From Lumnitzera littorea (lineage: Eukaryota > Streptophyta > Magnoliopsida > Myrtales > Combretaceae): a stretch of DNA of 64,000 nt. The notes below the pieces were generated by a model. That model saw only the letters and a program-made list of their open reading frames with translations. It made no database searches and was not told where the DNA came from. Made by a program: the position numbers and the translations under genes. Shown one piece after another: positions 13,531 to 26,691 of this stretch (positions are counted from its first letter, which is position 1; every line of letters begins with the position of its first letter). Where the stretch lies: assembly GCA_024138015.1 (NCBI GenBank), contig JAMXBB010000001.1, positions 134,112,739 through 134,176,738 on the forward strand, in the 5' to 3' direction.

Positions 13531-16147
13531 TTAGCCACACCAATAAGCATAATGCTCGTCTTTGCGATGGTTACTGACAAGTCCTCCACACTGTAAGCAG
13601 ATGAAACTGCTCCCATCTGCAAATGCATCTAACACGATTTGCATTCTACCGGTTTCTGCTAGTATAGAAGATCCATGAGCATCTAATTCAACTGATGGCC
13701 TGGCAGTGCCATATGACAAGGGTTCGGCTTCCAGAGGTTGTGCTTCAGCAATTGCACATTCAGCAAACAAGGAAGCCAGCTCATCGAGAGCAGCATTTGC
13801 ATGTACCCTGCTTCTGTACAGCTCACGAGCACGATTTAGAGATTGAAACATAGCTGCATCACCACCCCTGGTTCGCGTTGCCATCATCACCTGTTTTAAC
13901 ACCAAAACAGTAGCAAGCTAGTAAAAAATTTTCCTCTTTTTCACCTTCTATAGTACTTTCCTTTTTTCTTTTTTCTTTTTTTCTTTTTGAAAATGAAAAT
14001 AGTTTGATAAGTGTGAAAAGAAAAGTGCCTAGAGAAATCAGCAATAAAAGGACATATCCCACCCAAGACAGAAACTGGATTATAAAACAACCAAAACTAT
14101 ACATATTCCAATTGAATGGATTCCATGAGATTTTGCAATCCTCAGGTGTGTTCCTTTTATTGGTTACAGGTTTCCAATGGTTCCCTAGTGCTCAACAACC
14201 ATATAAAAGCACCACCTACAATTACCCTCAAGTTAAGGAAAGAAAAACAAGAAGTCCATATGGTTCCTTTCTCCCAAAGATCATTTTCTTCTTATAAATT
14301 CAAAGCTAGCATGAGCCACTTCATACCTCAACATTTCTTTTGTTGCTTCTGCATAGTCCAAATATTTTCCTCTTCCATAAAAAGTGATGCCAAAGTTTCC
14401 ATGTTTCTAAATAGTGTCTTCTCCAATCATATGTTGCCATGTATAAGCAAAAAAATTAAAGGTGGGATAAACATTTAAGATTTAGTATACACAACAGTAT
14501 GTAAGGGGAAGAGAAACGGATGGGAAAACCTGGTCCCAAAGAGTTGAATTATTTGGAATGGTAATAAACAAACTTCAAAGTTCAAACAAAGTAACACTAT
14601 ATAAGTGCATGAAATACTGTATCTTTCTAAAAACTAACTTATCAATTCACTCTCTCTTGGCAACTGCCTAGTAAATCTCAGCTTGTGTGGTACACAATAG
14701 CGCTGGCTTCCTGAATATAGTCACCCCAGTGATGTTCACACATACATGCTATGTTGAGATCTCACTCAACTATAAGCAACATGAAGCATGTAATGATCAA
14801 AAAGAAAATAATTATATATATATATATAAAGATTAAAAAGGCAAAACAAAAATAACCATGGGAGAAAAAATAAAAAAAAAAAGAAATAATTTGGCCCCTC
14901 AATCGTCCAGAAGGAGCATTTATGCTCCTCCTGGGTTTCAGAGAGAACATCCATCTAGCTTCACACAGACTGTGACAAGTTGATTAACACCCTGCAACCT
15001 CTAAGCCTGATTTGTGAAGCCAGACAAGAAAAATTTCCTTTTAACTCAAAATGCATCTGTACCTTGACCCTATAAAGGCAGGCATGGATCTGTGAATAGA
15101 TGTTTTACAAGTCTAGAGGTCCTAAATCATTAATATCTCTCCAAGCATGTTGAAGATTGTACCACGTTCAAACTTCATGTATTCTCCATCCAGAGTACAT
15201 TGAATGTACAGAGTTAGCCAACTAGCAAAGTTCATGTTATTCATCTTACTAGGTAAACTAGGAGGAATCATTTTATGCCACCAACTTAATAATTATCCTT
15301 GCAGCTTCTAAATGCTTCAATTTATGCTCATACCTCTTATCTTAAATACACCCAAAAAAAAAAAAAATCATAAAAAATAAATAAAATCATCACTTTGTTC
15401 TTCTTCTTCTTCTTCCTCTTCTTCCTTCTCTAAATATGTAGCAACATGTGGTTAGAGATGAGACGCGAGACCACATAGAATGACGTTTATATGGAATCTC
15501 TCCTCAAGGGCAGGGCAAGCTCTTCTATTTCTGATTGCTTCTCTTGGCTATTGGAGACCCATTCTTTTTAGTGGTTGAATTGAATCATCCCATGGACTGG
15601 CTATTATGAATGATCACACCGAATCATATCTCCGAATCCCATTGCATAACCATATCCAAGTTGAATCACGTACGTAGGATGCACAAAGAACCAATTTATG
15701 TCAAAGTATCTAACTTTCACACAATGAAATCATACTATCACCATTGATCTATACTTCACTTCACAACAATGCTCACGCATATGCAAAAAGAAATCTTCTA
15801 CTAAACCAAACAACCAATCTAAACGGCACGAAACAACTTCGTACCGAATTCAACCACAGAATTAACTGAATCTTAACGAACCCAATGCACCAAAGAATTT
15901 CTTCTATTAAAAGAAACAGAGGAATGAAAATTAATTGAAATGACAGGAAGAACAATAAAGAATTAAACAATGAAATTAAAGATTATACCGCTTGAAGGGC
16001 TTGAGAAGGCTTCCCTTGATTGATGAGCTGGCGAGCCATCGCGAGCAACTCCCAAACGGAATCGTCACCTTCCAGCGGACGGTGGTGTGACGAAGTTTCC
16101 GTATCCATCCGATCGGCGTCTTCCATCATCGCAGCGTCGCCAGTCAT
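13531..16147 (-). CDS. Conserved plant protein of unknown function with C-terminal Cys/His zinc-binding-like motif
   Basis: Two exons on the minus strand: 16147-15989 (53 codons from ATG) and 13890-13531 (119 codons plus TAA), giving 172 residues. The intron has a GT donor at 15988-15987 and an AG acceptor at 13892-13891, phase 0. Exon 1 encodes an acidic start, then a helical stretch [19 protein letters not shown] that continues into exon 2 ([37 protein letters not shown]), resembling a TPR-like helical segment. The C-terminus has the pattern C-x2-C-x6-H-x4-H-x4-C in [20 protein letters not shown], plausibly one zinc site. I recall similar proteins across land plants, all annotated as uncharacterised. 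The gene is tail-to-tail with KIN-4A. The ATG at 16147 was chosen because it precedes the conserved WELL segment in frame; in-frame Met codons at residues 7 and 8 are alternatives. Confidence 0.85.
13891..15988 (-). other. 2.1-kb intron of the zinc-motif protein gene
   Basis: Canonical ends on the minus strand. It contains a (TA)n tract at about 14812-14828, poly-A runs near 14870 and 15355, and a CTT-rich stretch at 15397-15427. The open frames inside (for example 14116-14478) are low complexity and unsupported. Nothing else is recognised. Confidence 0.7.
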
Positions 16148-16534
16148 TTTTCTGTTCCACTTCCGGACGCTCTGTCTCTGTCTCTACTCTACTTAGGTTT
16201 TCGTAGTTTTGCTAATGTTACTCTGCCCTTTTCTTTTCATTAATATATTGGAAAGGAGTCGTTAAAAAGAAAACCGAAGCGAATTCCTTTCAGATTTTTC
16301 GCGTTCAAGATTTAATATATAGCAAATAATAGAAGTAAATATCATAGTGTTGATGACCCCCGGACTGGATTGTTCTAGCAAATTCTTGTACGTCCCCCAT
16401 CTCTCGACCCAGTTATATTGCAATTTTTCTTTTCTTTCTTTTCTTTTTGGCACTTCTAATTTTCTTTATTATGCATTTTGTCTTCCTAATCCATAATATT
16501 GAAGTTCCACTATTGGTGGTTTCGATGATTTTTT

Positions 16535-16655
16535 TTTTTAATTTCTTATTTTACCCGAAAAAAAAAAAAGAACCCTAGCATAACCATATAGTAACCAAAA
16601 GAGAATATTTTGGGGTAAAGCAGTTGCTAAAAACCAGCCACTATTCTAATTTTTA
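16535..16655. repeat. Direct repeat, copy 1
   Basis: About 120 bp (GTTGCTAAAAACCAGCCACT at its end) is similar to 19205-19322. The shared order is T-rich start, AA(C/T)CCTAG/TTCTAACATAA, then TAGTAA..GAATATTTT and CC(A/C)CTAT(T/C)CTAA. The two copies flank the two long-TIR elements in between. Confidence 0.45.
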
Positions 16656-16660
16656 GCATG

Positions 16661-16677
16661 TATATATATATATATAT
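16661..16677. repeat. (TA)n microsatellite
   Basis: Uninterrupted TA dinucleotide tract. Similar tracts occur at about 23266-23286, 29550-29574 and 52247-52269. Confidence 0.9.
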
Positions 16678-16873
16678 TTCATAACCCATTTCATATTGAT
16701 TTTATGTAAAGCAATACAATTTAGTAGAAAAGGATATAGTACAAATACATCATTTTGGATTTTTTTCAAAGGATGCATAACTTTATGAAAAAGAATTAAA
16801 CCTCTTTAAAAAGTTGCATATTAATAGAAAATGAAATGATCTCTTATGGATAATTCTAGAAACGAGTATATCT

Positions 16874-18134
16874 AAGGATTAATATCATAATGGATACGTT
16901 AACTTTATCAATTTTTTTTTTCAATTTATTATCTAAACTTATAATTAGTTAATTTAATACCTAATTAAACTTTTCTTGATCACTTTTGGTATGTAGTCAA
17001 ACTCTACTTAACATTGTTAATTGACATAGATAATCCAACCAATATATGGACGACACTTGTAAAAAAAAATGAAGAAACCCATCCATTAAACCCTAAAACA
17101 TCATCTTCTCCAATCCTCGCACTATCCCCTCTTCTCTCTCTCTCTCTCTCTTCTTCTCTATTTTTTAGGATTTCCTTTTTCACAATAGTGACTTAATTCC
17201 AAGCCTCAAACCCCTCAAGGAAGAGGAAAAAGACAAAGAAACCAATTACCACTATGAAGAATAACAACAAGAAGAAGAAATTGATTATGACAATGAAGAA
17301 GAACAAGAAGATGAAGAGGACGAAGAAACCAAATACGAAGATGATGAAACCAATTGTGACGACAAAGAAGAAGAATAAGAAGCAGATAATGATGAAATAT
17401 ATGATGGTGTAATGGAACAACAAAACGTATCATTTCACAACATACACCAGCTACTCTTAAGCGTTAAGGTTTCTCATAGCAACAACATTGTCGACCTAAT
17501 AGCCTCAAGTTTTGCTCCAATAGTAACTCTTGAAGAAGACGATGAATAATAACGGAAGGCAAGATCAAGAATTGTCTCCATCAAGTGGTACTTTTGTTGA
17601 ATCATGTAAGTGGAATTGGAGTGAAATCGATGTACTATTTTGCCTTGTTTGTATGAAATTCGAGCAAAATCGATGAGACACAATCGCAATTCATTATTGC
17701 TGGGTATGATGTTGCTTTAATCCCTGGATTTTAAAATTCTCTATTATATTAGAAGAGAAATAAGTTCTCGAAGATGACAGTGCTTATGGGTTTCTCTACT
17801 GCTTATTCCCACACATTAGGTTAAGAACGTATTGCTTCTTCTTCTTTTTTTTTTAATCTCACTGGTATTTTTTTTTTTTTCATTCTATTCCAACTAAACA
17901 TCTACATAGTAACTGGAGTGGCAAATAAAGTGTTTGATTTATTGATTTTTACACATGTCATCCATATATTAGTTAGGTTGTCCATGTCAACTAATAGTGT
18001 TAAGCGAAATTGGGCCAAAAGTACCAAAAGTGATAAGGTAAAGTTTAATTAGGTACTAAATTGACTAATTATAAATTTAGATGGTAAATTGAAAAAAAAA
18101 GTAAAGTTGGGGGACTAATTACGACACTAACCCT
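16874..18134. mobile_element. Long-TIR DNA transposon derivative, Mutator-like, possibly a Pack-MULE
   Basis: The left end (16874 to about 17070) and the right end (about 17945-18134) are inverted repeats of roughly 190-200 bp. The reverse complement of the right end starts AGGGTTAGTGTCGTAATTAG and follows the left end through the poly-T block, TTATAATTAG, TACCTAATTAAACTTT, ATCACTTTTGGTA and CCAATATATGGA, with scattered mismatches. No transposase is present. The interior has CT repeats (about 17135-17155) followed by a GAA-rich segment (17215-17400) whose +strand frame reads as a very acidic Glu/Asp stretch, then ordinary-looking sequence to a stop near 17549, with two in-frame stops. I see no convincing target duplication. 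Confidence 0.7.
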
Positions 18135-18196
18135 ATTTATAAAGAGGATTTAAAATTAAGAAAAAAGAAAAAGAAAAGAGGGGAGCAACTTTCAAC

Positions 18197-18803
18197 AAGG
18201 GCTAACATTGTATTTGATACTTAAACTTTATCAAAATGTTCAATTTACTACTCAAACTTTGAACACATGGCACTATTTTTAAAAGGAAAATTACGATTAT
18301 TTAAACCAATTATGCTTAAAGAGCCCACTTTAAGATTTATCTAAAGCACATTTTGGAAGTAATTCTTTTGGAAATCTTTGTATCATTTAAAAGTAATTAA
18401 AGAGTAGATTAAGAATTGAGTATTTTTTCTTGAATTGAAAATTGAATTAAGTGAGAAAAATAGAGCTAAAGTTAACTCTTCCTGTTAAAACTACAAGTTG
18501 CAATTCATACCTACCCACCTTACCCCAACCTTCCCTTAACCCCCTTTATTATCACAAATCCTACATGAAATATTTTATGAAAGAAGCCTTATATATATAC
18601 TATCTTAACTTATCATGTGAAAAAATGTGTATATGAGCATAGTTATTGGCTGGCTTAAATAAAGCAATATTTTTTCTTTAAAAAATGATGCCACATGTTA
18701 GTTCATACCATTGCCACATACTATTCATGCCACGTCAACAAATAGATACTAACTACTAAAATGATCTTTTCAAAATTCGAGTACCAAATACAATATTAAC
18801 CTT
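18197..18803. mobile_element. 607-bp MITE with terminal inverted repeats
   Basis: The left end AAGGGCTAACATTGTATTTG matches the reverse complement of the right end, AAGGTTAATATTGTATTTGG. TTCAAC directly precedes the left end and TTCAAT directly follows the right end, a possible short target duplication. No coding capacity is seen. Confidence 0.65.
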
Positions 18804-19204
18804 TTCAATAATAACCAACTATAGAAAAAATAAAAATTTTAATATCACAATTATATGTTAGATTAATATTAATATTATGTTAATAAATATATGGTATATA
18901 ACGATGATTTATTTTGAGATTTTTCTATGGTCTTGTTATTTTTTTTTTATGGGATTAATACTACCATCTATCTTATCCTTAATTTCATTACATCTAAATT
19001 TAAACCATTGAATAAACTGTAAATTTAATGTTCATCGGTCATATCAAAATAGAGGATAGAACCGTAGAATCTATAATTATTTTGCTATTTGTAACTTTTA
19101 TTAGTAATATCTTTTAACCATTTATAATTATTCATCAATTAATTAAACATTTTTTCTAATTGAAATTATTTTCTTTAAATCGAATTGGTTACTTGGGTGA
19201 TTTT

Positions 19205-19322
19205 ATTTTCTTTTAATTTTTTATTTTAACAAAAAAGAAATTCTAACATAAATATGTAGTAAAGAGGATATTTTAGTAAAGTGCTTACTAAACTAAAATC
19301 ACCCACTATCCTAACTGTTAAA
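19205..19322. repeat. Direct repeat, copy 2
   Basis: Partner of 16535-16655, about 2.7 kb away in the same orientation. Confidence 0.45.
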
Positions 19323-22300
19323 GAACCCCTAGTCTTTCCCAAGTTAGTTATAACATAACATGGTTTAGCATACGAAGTTTTGCAAAATTGCTAATACTTG
19401 GTGCTTTCATGTTTAAATAATAAAATTAATTAAAGAATTTGTCAATTTTCGTACTTGTATATGTTTTTTGGTTCTTTAACACTATGCGTACTTCTATCTT
19501 GCACATATGATTGTTAAAAAAAAAAAAAAGGGGGGGGTTAACTAATCTTATTGATGAAAGAGATATCAACTTTGACCATCTTTTTTCTTTTTTCCCATAT
19601 CATGCACTTTAGTATCTATATCTATCATCTAACTAATGTTTTTTCAACACGTAGTAACCAAAATATTAATATGAAGTATAAATGCAAAGTGATGACTAGT
19701 GAGAACACATATATGTTTCTCTAATTAATTATAGATGATAAGGATGAATTGCACTTTAGCCACTTATCTTTCCAATTTATGCACATTGATACCTCAACTC
19801 TAAAGTGGCACTTAGAACATTTTAAACTTTAAAAGTTGCATTTTCATACCTATACATTATTTTGTTTGTTATACCCCAAATAAGGGAGTAGTAATAGCTC
19901 TGTCGTGTAAATAAACTTAAGTTAGAAGTTAGTCACTTTAGCTGCTAACGTAGGTACAGTTTACACAAGCCGTTTACCACTATATTAGTTTGAAGCGTCT
20001 AATTCAATATATGATTGATATTAACTTGTGATGTAACTTTTGAAAATAACTTTATGGTTTAAATATCTAAGAAAATTTAAGTTTTATAAATTACATGAAG
20101 AACAAAATCTCGAATTTAACAAAAAGTTTCAAGAAATATGTTGATAGCAAAAGATAAAGCTAAAATTTTATTAAAATCCATAAGTTTATAAAGTATAGAA
20201 TAAATATCATTAGTTGAAAACTAGAGGGTCACTTGAGGAGACCCTATTAGTTTTCCTAAAGGTTACTAAAATCAATGAACAAAATAGAAATTCGACCAAT
20301 TAGTTTTGAATCTCACTTTTTGACCTTGTTTTCTAATCTTTAGGACTTGAGGTAGTGCTGGTAAATCTACTGAAAACCTGCAAAACAATTGTAGAGGAAT
20401 GAGCAATAACTTACTCAGTAAATGAGGCGGAGACAATAATACATATTTGACACAAAGTAACCAGGATTTTTAAGCAAGGTTAGCTAGATATTATGCATGT
20501 ATAAGTAAGTGTTATTGCACGACGTAATCCATTTTATCGTGAGATTAGAGAAATTGTATCGACTCTAATCTAGATTGAGGAGTTTGATGTCTTACAGACA
20601 AATTGGAATGAAGCTAGAGCTTGTGCAATGAAGAACATGCTCCGCCCAAAACTTCACTTTGAACTACGATCCCTAACTTTATTATAACCTCCTCTCTTGT
20701 CACTTAGTTCAATTGAGGATGAGGAAATGATCATTTCAACTATCTTCATTAAAGGGTTCGTCTTTGACCTGAGAATCCTAATCGTTCCTTTAGTAGGTTT
20801 TAATACATATCTAGTTAAAAGTTAGGCTGAGTTTGAGTTAGATGGCTTTTAGGGTAATTAAGTAATTTTAGATAGTTCAAGGCAAGCAATATCATAAAGC
20901 AACCAATACATACAGTTTAACACTCTATAACAATAATATAATATTCGAGCACACACATTGCATATATACATGCCACTAACTTACAATTACAAGTGTGATA
21001 CATACTAAGGCCTTTGAGTATTCTTAAATAATACTTCAAAGTGCATTGAAGCATTGATCCTACTTACCTAGAGATGTGACATTCAATGGTCTTGATAGTT
21101 AGTCTCATTCGCTTCAATTTATCCCTAAACATTCAATACAATCACTTTAGTTTACTAAATATAAAGTAAATGAGTTCATTTTAATAATTCAAGTGTGGTT
21201 GTGACTTATCTTTAGTAAGTAGTGTAGGCTTTATGTTGAGTTTTAACTTGCTATTGAAGTCTCTAAATAAGGTTTTGAAAACTTACCTAATTCCAAGTTT
21301 TAGTCTCAAAACCTTCTAATGAAGTTTCTAAATGAGTGTCTTTAAACTAGTAACGTTCTGACCAAGTCTCTAATGTTGTCTTAGTTATACTTCTTATTCC
21401 AATCAACTCTTTGAACAAGCTTTTAAAGTCATTTCCTTTAAGTATCCTACACTAATCAATCCTTGAAATAAGTACTCTAGGAAGTTTCAACTATATTTCC
21501 CTTACCAAATACTTCCTAAACAAGTCTGTGATGTAGGTATAGTTAAGTCTCTTTTACTATCCAACCTTCTAAAGATTTCCTTGACATGATTTCACCTAAG
21601 CCTCCCAAATTAGCTAACCCTCTGAATATGCCTTTGAAATTGTTGCAACGACACTTCATTCACTAAATAACTTCCTAAGTGAGGCTCCGAAATGGTCATT
21701 AATTACAATCCTTTCTCTAGCCAACCTTCTGAACATGTCTCTAAAGTCATTACAACCATGCTTCCTTTACCAAATAGCTTCTCAAATGAAGTTCCAACAT
21801 GATTATAGTTAAGATCCTTTTACCAGTTATCCTTTTGATCAAGCGTATGAACCAAGAATTAAGTGTTCCTTCTATCAATTCAACCTTCTAAAGTATGCTT
21901 TGAACAAACTCAATTTACATGTTTGCGTAAAGCGACTTGCTCCAGCATCTTATTACAGTTTACAAGCATGAGAAATCATAATCATACAAATGGTTCTTCA
22001 TACCCATAATCACCATATCAACCACGTTTCAAATCCTCATATCTTCATCTTAATGCATGTATACCATAACTAGTGATTTGAGCATATCTGAAATCCCATT
22101 CAATTCAACCATCTCCAGATCACCCTCCATAGTGACGTATGATATAATTAAACTCCAGAATTATTGCATGTTGTTTTCCACAAGGGTAATTGTTGGAATC
22201 TTTTGAAAAAGGGCATTTTTCATTAAATTTAAAGGCTTAAAAATCCTTAAAAATTATAGAAAACATTTCTGGCTTAAGACTTTTTATGAAATTCTTACAT

Positions 22301-25300
22301 GCACTATAGGGTTATTTTAGAAAAGTTTGGTTCTAAAACTATGTCAATAGGGTTATTTAAAACAATTTCAAAAATTATTCAATTTTGTGCGATTTCTTAA
22401 TGATATTATATACTCGTTTAAAATTTTTACTATATAATTTTTTTAAAAAATAGTACATATAAAAATATGCCAATATAATTTTTTTTTTTTTTGTAATTTT
22501 TGAAATTGATTTGGTATTTTTACTAATTTTTTTTTTTAAACTGGGTTAAATTTGAAACTAAACAAAAAGTGGCTATCCAGCCATTACCTTCCATCATCAC
22601 TATACCGGCCTACTTAGGTTCCCCTACTGTTAGCCAGTGGTGATGGTTTGCACCTAGCATACCCCTAAACTCGTGCTTTCCAATTCCATTCAGTTTACGC
22701 AATTTCAATTCTTAATCCTTTTCTAGAATTGTTTTTCAATGATTTTCACCTTTCCACCTTTTTCCTAGATTTGGTAAAGACTCCGTGATATTCTAGAGAG
22801 GATTAGTGATATTTTCTAAGTTAAACCATGCAAAATAAGAGCTTTTCTCTCTCTTCAAAGCTTAAATACCTCTCTAATCATGCATATTAGGTGTCTTGTT
22901 GCTGATCTCCTAAGTCCACGGCTGTCCACAATGTGTCTACTCCTAATCTAATGTGAATCTGGTAGTTTGGTGATTTTGTGTCAAATTTTTTATTATTTTC
23001 TTATAAATTTTTAGTTAATTATACTTATTTTCTAGTATTTTAGGCATTTATGAGTATATAATTATATATAATAATTGCGTCCAAAGTAGACGTATTATTT
23101 TCTTATATATTATTTTATGTCATTTTATGATTTTATAATGTAAATAATTTACCTCTAAAGTTTGATTAATTTTCGTTACTTAAATCGTACATTTACGGTG
23201 AGTAAATTGTAATGTAATATAATCGAGCGAAATTAATTATTTTGAGATATAATATTATCATTTTATTATATATATATATATATATTTATAATCTGGACCT
23301 ATGGGGTTTTCTCGACTAACACCTAGGATTTATTTGTGAAATATCTTTCTCATTAGCTTGCTTTCACTTATGCTCACAACAACTCACTCCGAATCACTAC
23401 GTGAAATCACGAGGCTTACATTGTTTCCCTTTGAAAATAGAACAAAAGCAAACTAAAAGGGATAATGAAATCAGGAAGTTTTTAAAAAAGTACTAGTAAA
23501 AAGTTAAAATTGGAAAAAAAAATTCTATTATTTAGAAAATCATCTTAAAAGTATGGTTTATTTTTAGGAGAAAATTGATTTGGTGTTTGTCTAGAACTAA
23601 TTTTCAACGCTAAGTGTTTATTAAGGAAGAGTTGTGACTAATCGCACTTCAATTGTGACAAACTAAGGTTAAATTTTGAAGAGTGATAAGCTGATTTAAG
23701 GGGTTAATTTAGTATTATATCTCGATTTAACCTTTGGCCTACACCCATAAGCTTGTTAATCATCTTGCATGTGTGGTTAACTACTCCATCTATACGCAAT
23801 TGACCGCGATAACCCACAAGTCAATCGGATAATTCCTCAAAAGGTCAAAATTGTTTCCTTTTAGGTTTCAATTGAAAATTAACCCGTGGACTTAGGTTTA
23901 CAAATTTATAATACTCTTAGGAGTTTAATTAATTGTAGTATGTGTTCTTAGGAATTGATCATTTGTTTTATTGTGTTGAGATTATTGATAACAATTCAGG
24001 TATATGATTACCTTATTATATAACTTTGCATATTAGGAAGCTTATTGAATGTATCTAAAAATATCAAACCCTTAATTGTTTGCTATTTATGCTTACATTG
24101 AAGTTGACACATTGGGGTTGTAGTGATTATATATGGTAACCATGGATTAGTAGTTGTTATCCCGAGAGGGGTAGCAATTTGAAATGATGTAGGAGATTAG
24201 GCATTGATATAACTACATGCGCTTTTTGGGTCGATAGGCTATTGATTGGTAAACTTTTGAGATATAGATAGTTTATTGGAAAGAAGTTATAATTGAATCA
24301 TAATGGTGATATGGGATGCCTTTATGGACAATTTCAGTGCACCAATATTACTATGGCCTACCTAGTAACGACTCTAGAATAAGGTGCCTATTCATATGGT
24401 TTTGGGAGTATCCTCACCCACATATACGTATGTATTACATACATACATACTTATTTATGTACGTAGAGGTATATGCTGAGGAGTCATAAGTTACTTTAAT
24501 TTTTAAGACTTTAAGAATATATGGTGTGCTATACCTACATAAAGATAATAACTTGTGTTTGATACTTAGACATAAGTTGTATGTGATATGTTTACATAGC
24601 ATGCATATGTGCTTGTAATGATTATCTACTAGGCTTTTAGCTCACCACTTATGGGATCTTATTTTTGAGGTATAGAAGATAGATGTTTATTCATAGTTAT
24701 AATTTCAGTGACAAGAGTGAGATTTAAGCTAGTACTCTAGAAGGATTACATTATAACATAAGACATTATTAAGATTGTTGGAAGGATGATTGTTGTTTTT
24801 AGTCATATATTATGGTTTTAACTAGTTGAGCCTTTATATATTCATACCATGATATGAATATTCGATAAACTATTCATGTCCTTTGATTTTGAGGAGTGAC
24901 ATCTACAATATTAAATATAAAAAATCCTATATCAATAATGAATAGAAAAGTATTCAAACTGTAATTCTTACTTTGCATCTCGAAATATTCCTTGAAGTTT
25001 TGTATTTGTCTTAAGAAAAGGAAATATAAGAAGAAAAGAAAAGAAAATTAGGTTTGACTATGTAAAGAAAAATCAATAAATATTAAATAAATAAAGAAAA
25101 AGTTGATAAAACAAATAAAAACATAGTATATTTTTTTTCTATAAAAGAAAAAAAATTTTATAGTGTTACATACTTATCTAAATTGGAAAAGTAACAAAAA
25201 CAATAGCAACTTTACCAAAAAGGCTATTCTAAAATGAAACAGAAATTTAAAAAAAAAAATCCAAACCCTATTGCATATAAGAAATGTCTAATTTTATCTA

Positions 25301-25409
25301 CCCTAATATTGCATTTAGGTTTAACAACTTTTTTTTTTTAAGCCTAGTTTAAAATAATGTGTTCATAAAAAAATTTCACTCTAGTTTTATTCAATTTTGT
25401 AAATGGTGA
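19323..25409. other. Gene-free AT-rich region, probable decayed retroelement sequence
   Basis: No open frame worth reporting and no recognisable domain. Around 24000-24800 on the plus strand and 20200-22200 on the minus strand the texture (TAGGCTTTTAGCTCACC near 24630; TACTGAGTAAG..GCTCATTCC on the minus strand near 20400) resembles the long non-coding LTR or untranslated regions of plant Ty3/gypsy elements. No LTR pair can be matched by eye. A (TA)n tract lies at about 23266-23286. Confidence 0.3.
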
Positions 25410-25451
25410 AAAAGAATTTGTAAAATGTAGAAAGAATGGAATAGATCATAT
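25410..25451. repeat. 42-bp direct repeat flanking the palindromic element, left copy
   Basis: 38 of 42 positions are identical to 26692-26733. Both copies begin AAAAGAATTTGTAAAATGTA and end ATAGATCATAT. Confidence 0.75.
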
Positions 25452-26690
25452 GGTAAAAGTATAAAAATGTCTGTTTACCTCGTTATCTATTGTTGTGCTC
25501 AATGTTTCAAAATTTTCATTTAAGTTAACATTTGTAAAATTTTACAAACAAGTCTGTTTAGCTAACAGCGTTAGATTTTAAAATTAGAAATGTACAAAAA
25601 AGTCCTCATTGTTTGTTTATTTTTCTAATTCAGTTTTTAACGTTTCAAAAATTTTATTTGAATCCTCAATGTTTGCAAAAATTTGCAAATTAGTCCTTTT
25701 AACTAATAATGATAAATCATTATTTACACATTGATATGTGGCAATATTTTACTACTCTATGTATTTTTATTAAATAAATAACATAATAAAATATCAAAAA
25801 TTATTTAAGGTATTATAGAAAAATATTAAAAATAATGACAATTTCTAAAAAATTTGAAAAATTAATAAAAAGAAAAAAAATTTATAAAATTGAAAAAAAA
25901 TTACTAAGATAATATATTTAGTTATATATATATATACTTATATATTAATATTAATTTTAAAATAAATTAACAAAAGTTAACAAAAAATTAGCAAAAAAAG
26001 TTAATAAAAGCAAATCCTATAACCTAAGCATAGAGGGTAATCGATAAAAAGGCCACTTGCCACTCCTTACCCTTGGGTGGCCAAATTTGCTTTCTTCTAT
26101 ATTTTTTCCATTCTTTTTTTTTGTAATTTTTGTTAACTTTTATTACTTTATTTTAAAATTAATATTAATATATATACATATATAACTATATGTTATATAT
26201 ATATTACTAAATATATTATCTTAGTAATTTTTTTCTATATTCCATAATTTTCCCTTTTTTTTCATTTTTCCATTTTTTATAAATTTTCATTATTTCTTAA
26301 TATTTTTCTTTAATTTTTAATTACTTTATTAATTATTAATATTTTATTTTACATTTATTTAATAGAACTATATGGACCAAAATAAATGTTACTATATGTT
26401 AATGTATGAATGATAATTTAACGCCATCAGTTAAAAGGACTCATTTGTAGATTTTTACAAACGTTTGGTATTTAAATAAAAATTTTAAAATGTTAAGGAT
26501 TGAATTAAAGAAAGAAGCAAATTTTAAGGACTTTTTTTATACTTTTTCAATTCAAAAGTCTAATACTATCAGTTAAAAGGACTTGTTTGTAAACTTTTAC
26601 AAACACTAAGTACTTAAATAAAAATTTTGAAATGTTAAAAACTAAAATAGAAAATGAGATAAAAATTGATAACCTTTTTGTACCTTCCCA
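25452..26690. mobile_element. 1.24-kb foldback (near-complete palindrome) element
   Basis: The left arm (25452 to about 26014) and the right arm (about 26090-26690) are reverse complements along almost their whole length, with scattered mismatches. Shared blocks include TTTACAAACAAGTC, the TTTTAACT..(A/G)..TTA pair and TTAACAAAA near the centre. The short centre (about 26015-26089) contains GGCCACTTGCCACTCC. Each arm also holds two related units of roughly 165 bp, so a tandem duplication preceded or accompanied formation of the palindrome. No transposase is present. It fits a Foldback/long-TIR MITE. Confidence 0.8.
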
Positions 26691-26691
26691 A

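Noticed and set aside
14116..14478. 120-codon open frame in the intron of the zinc-motif gene
   Set aside because: Low-complexity, lies fully inside a well-supported intron, and shows no protein-like motif or splice context.
17193..17433. Hydrophobic minus-strand frames of about 72-76 codons
   Set aside because: They are the antisense of a GAA-rich tract, giving Phe/Leu/Ile runs without a real membrane protein pattern.
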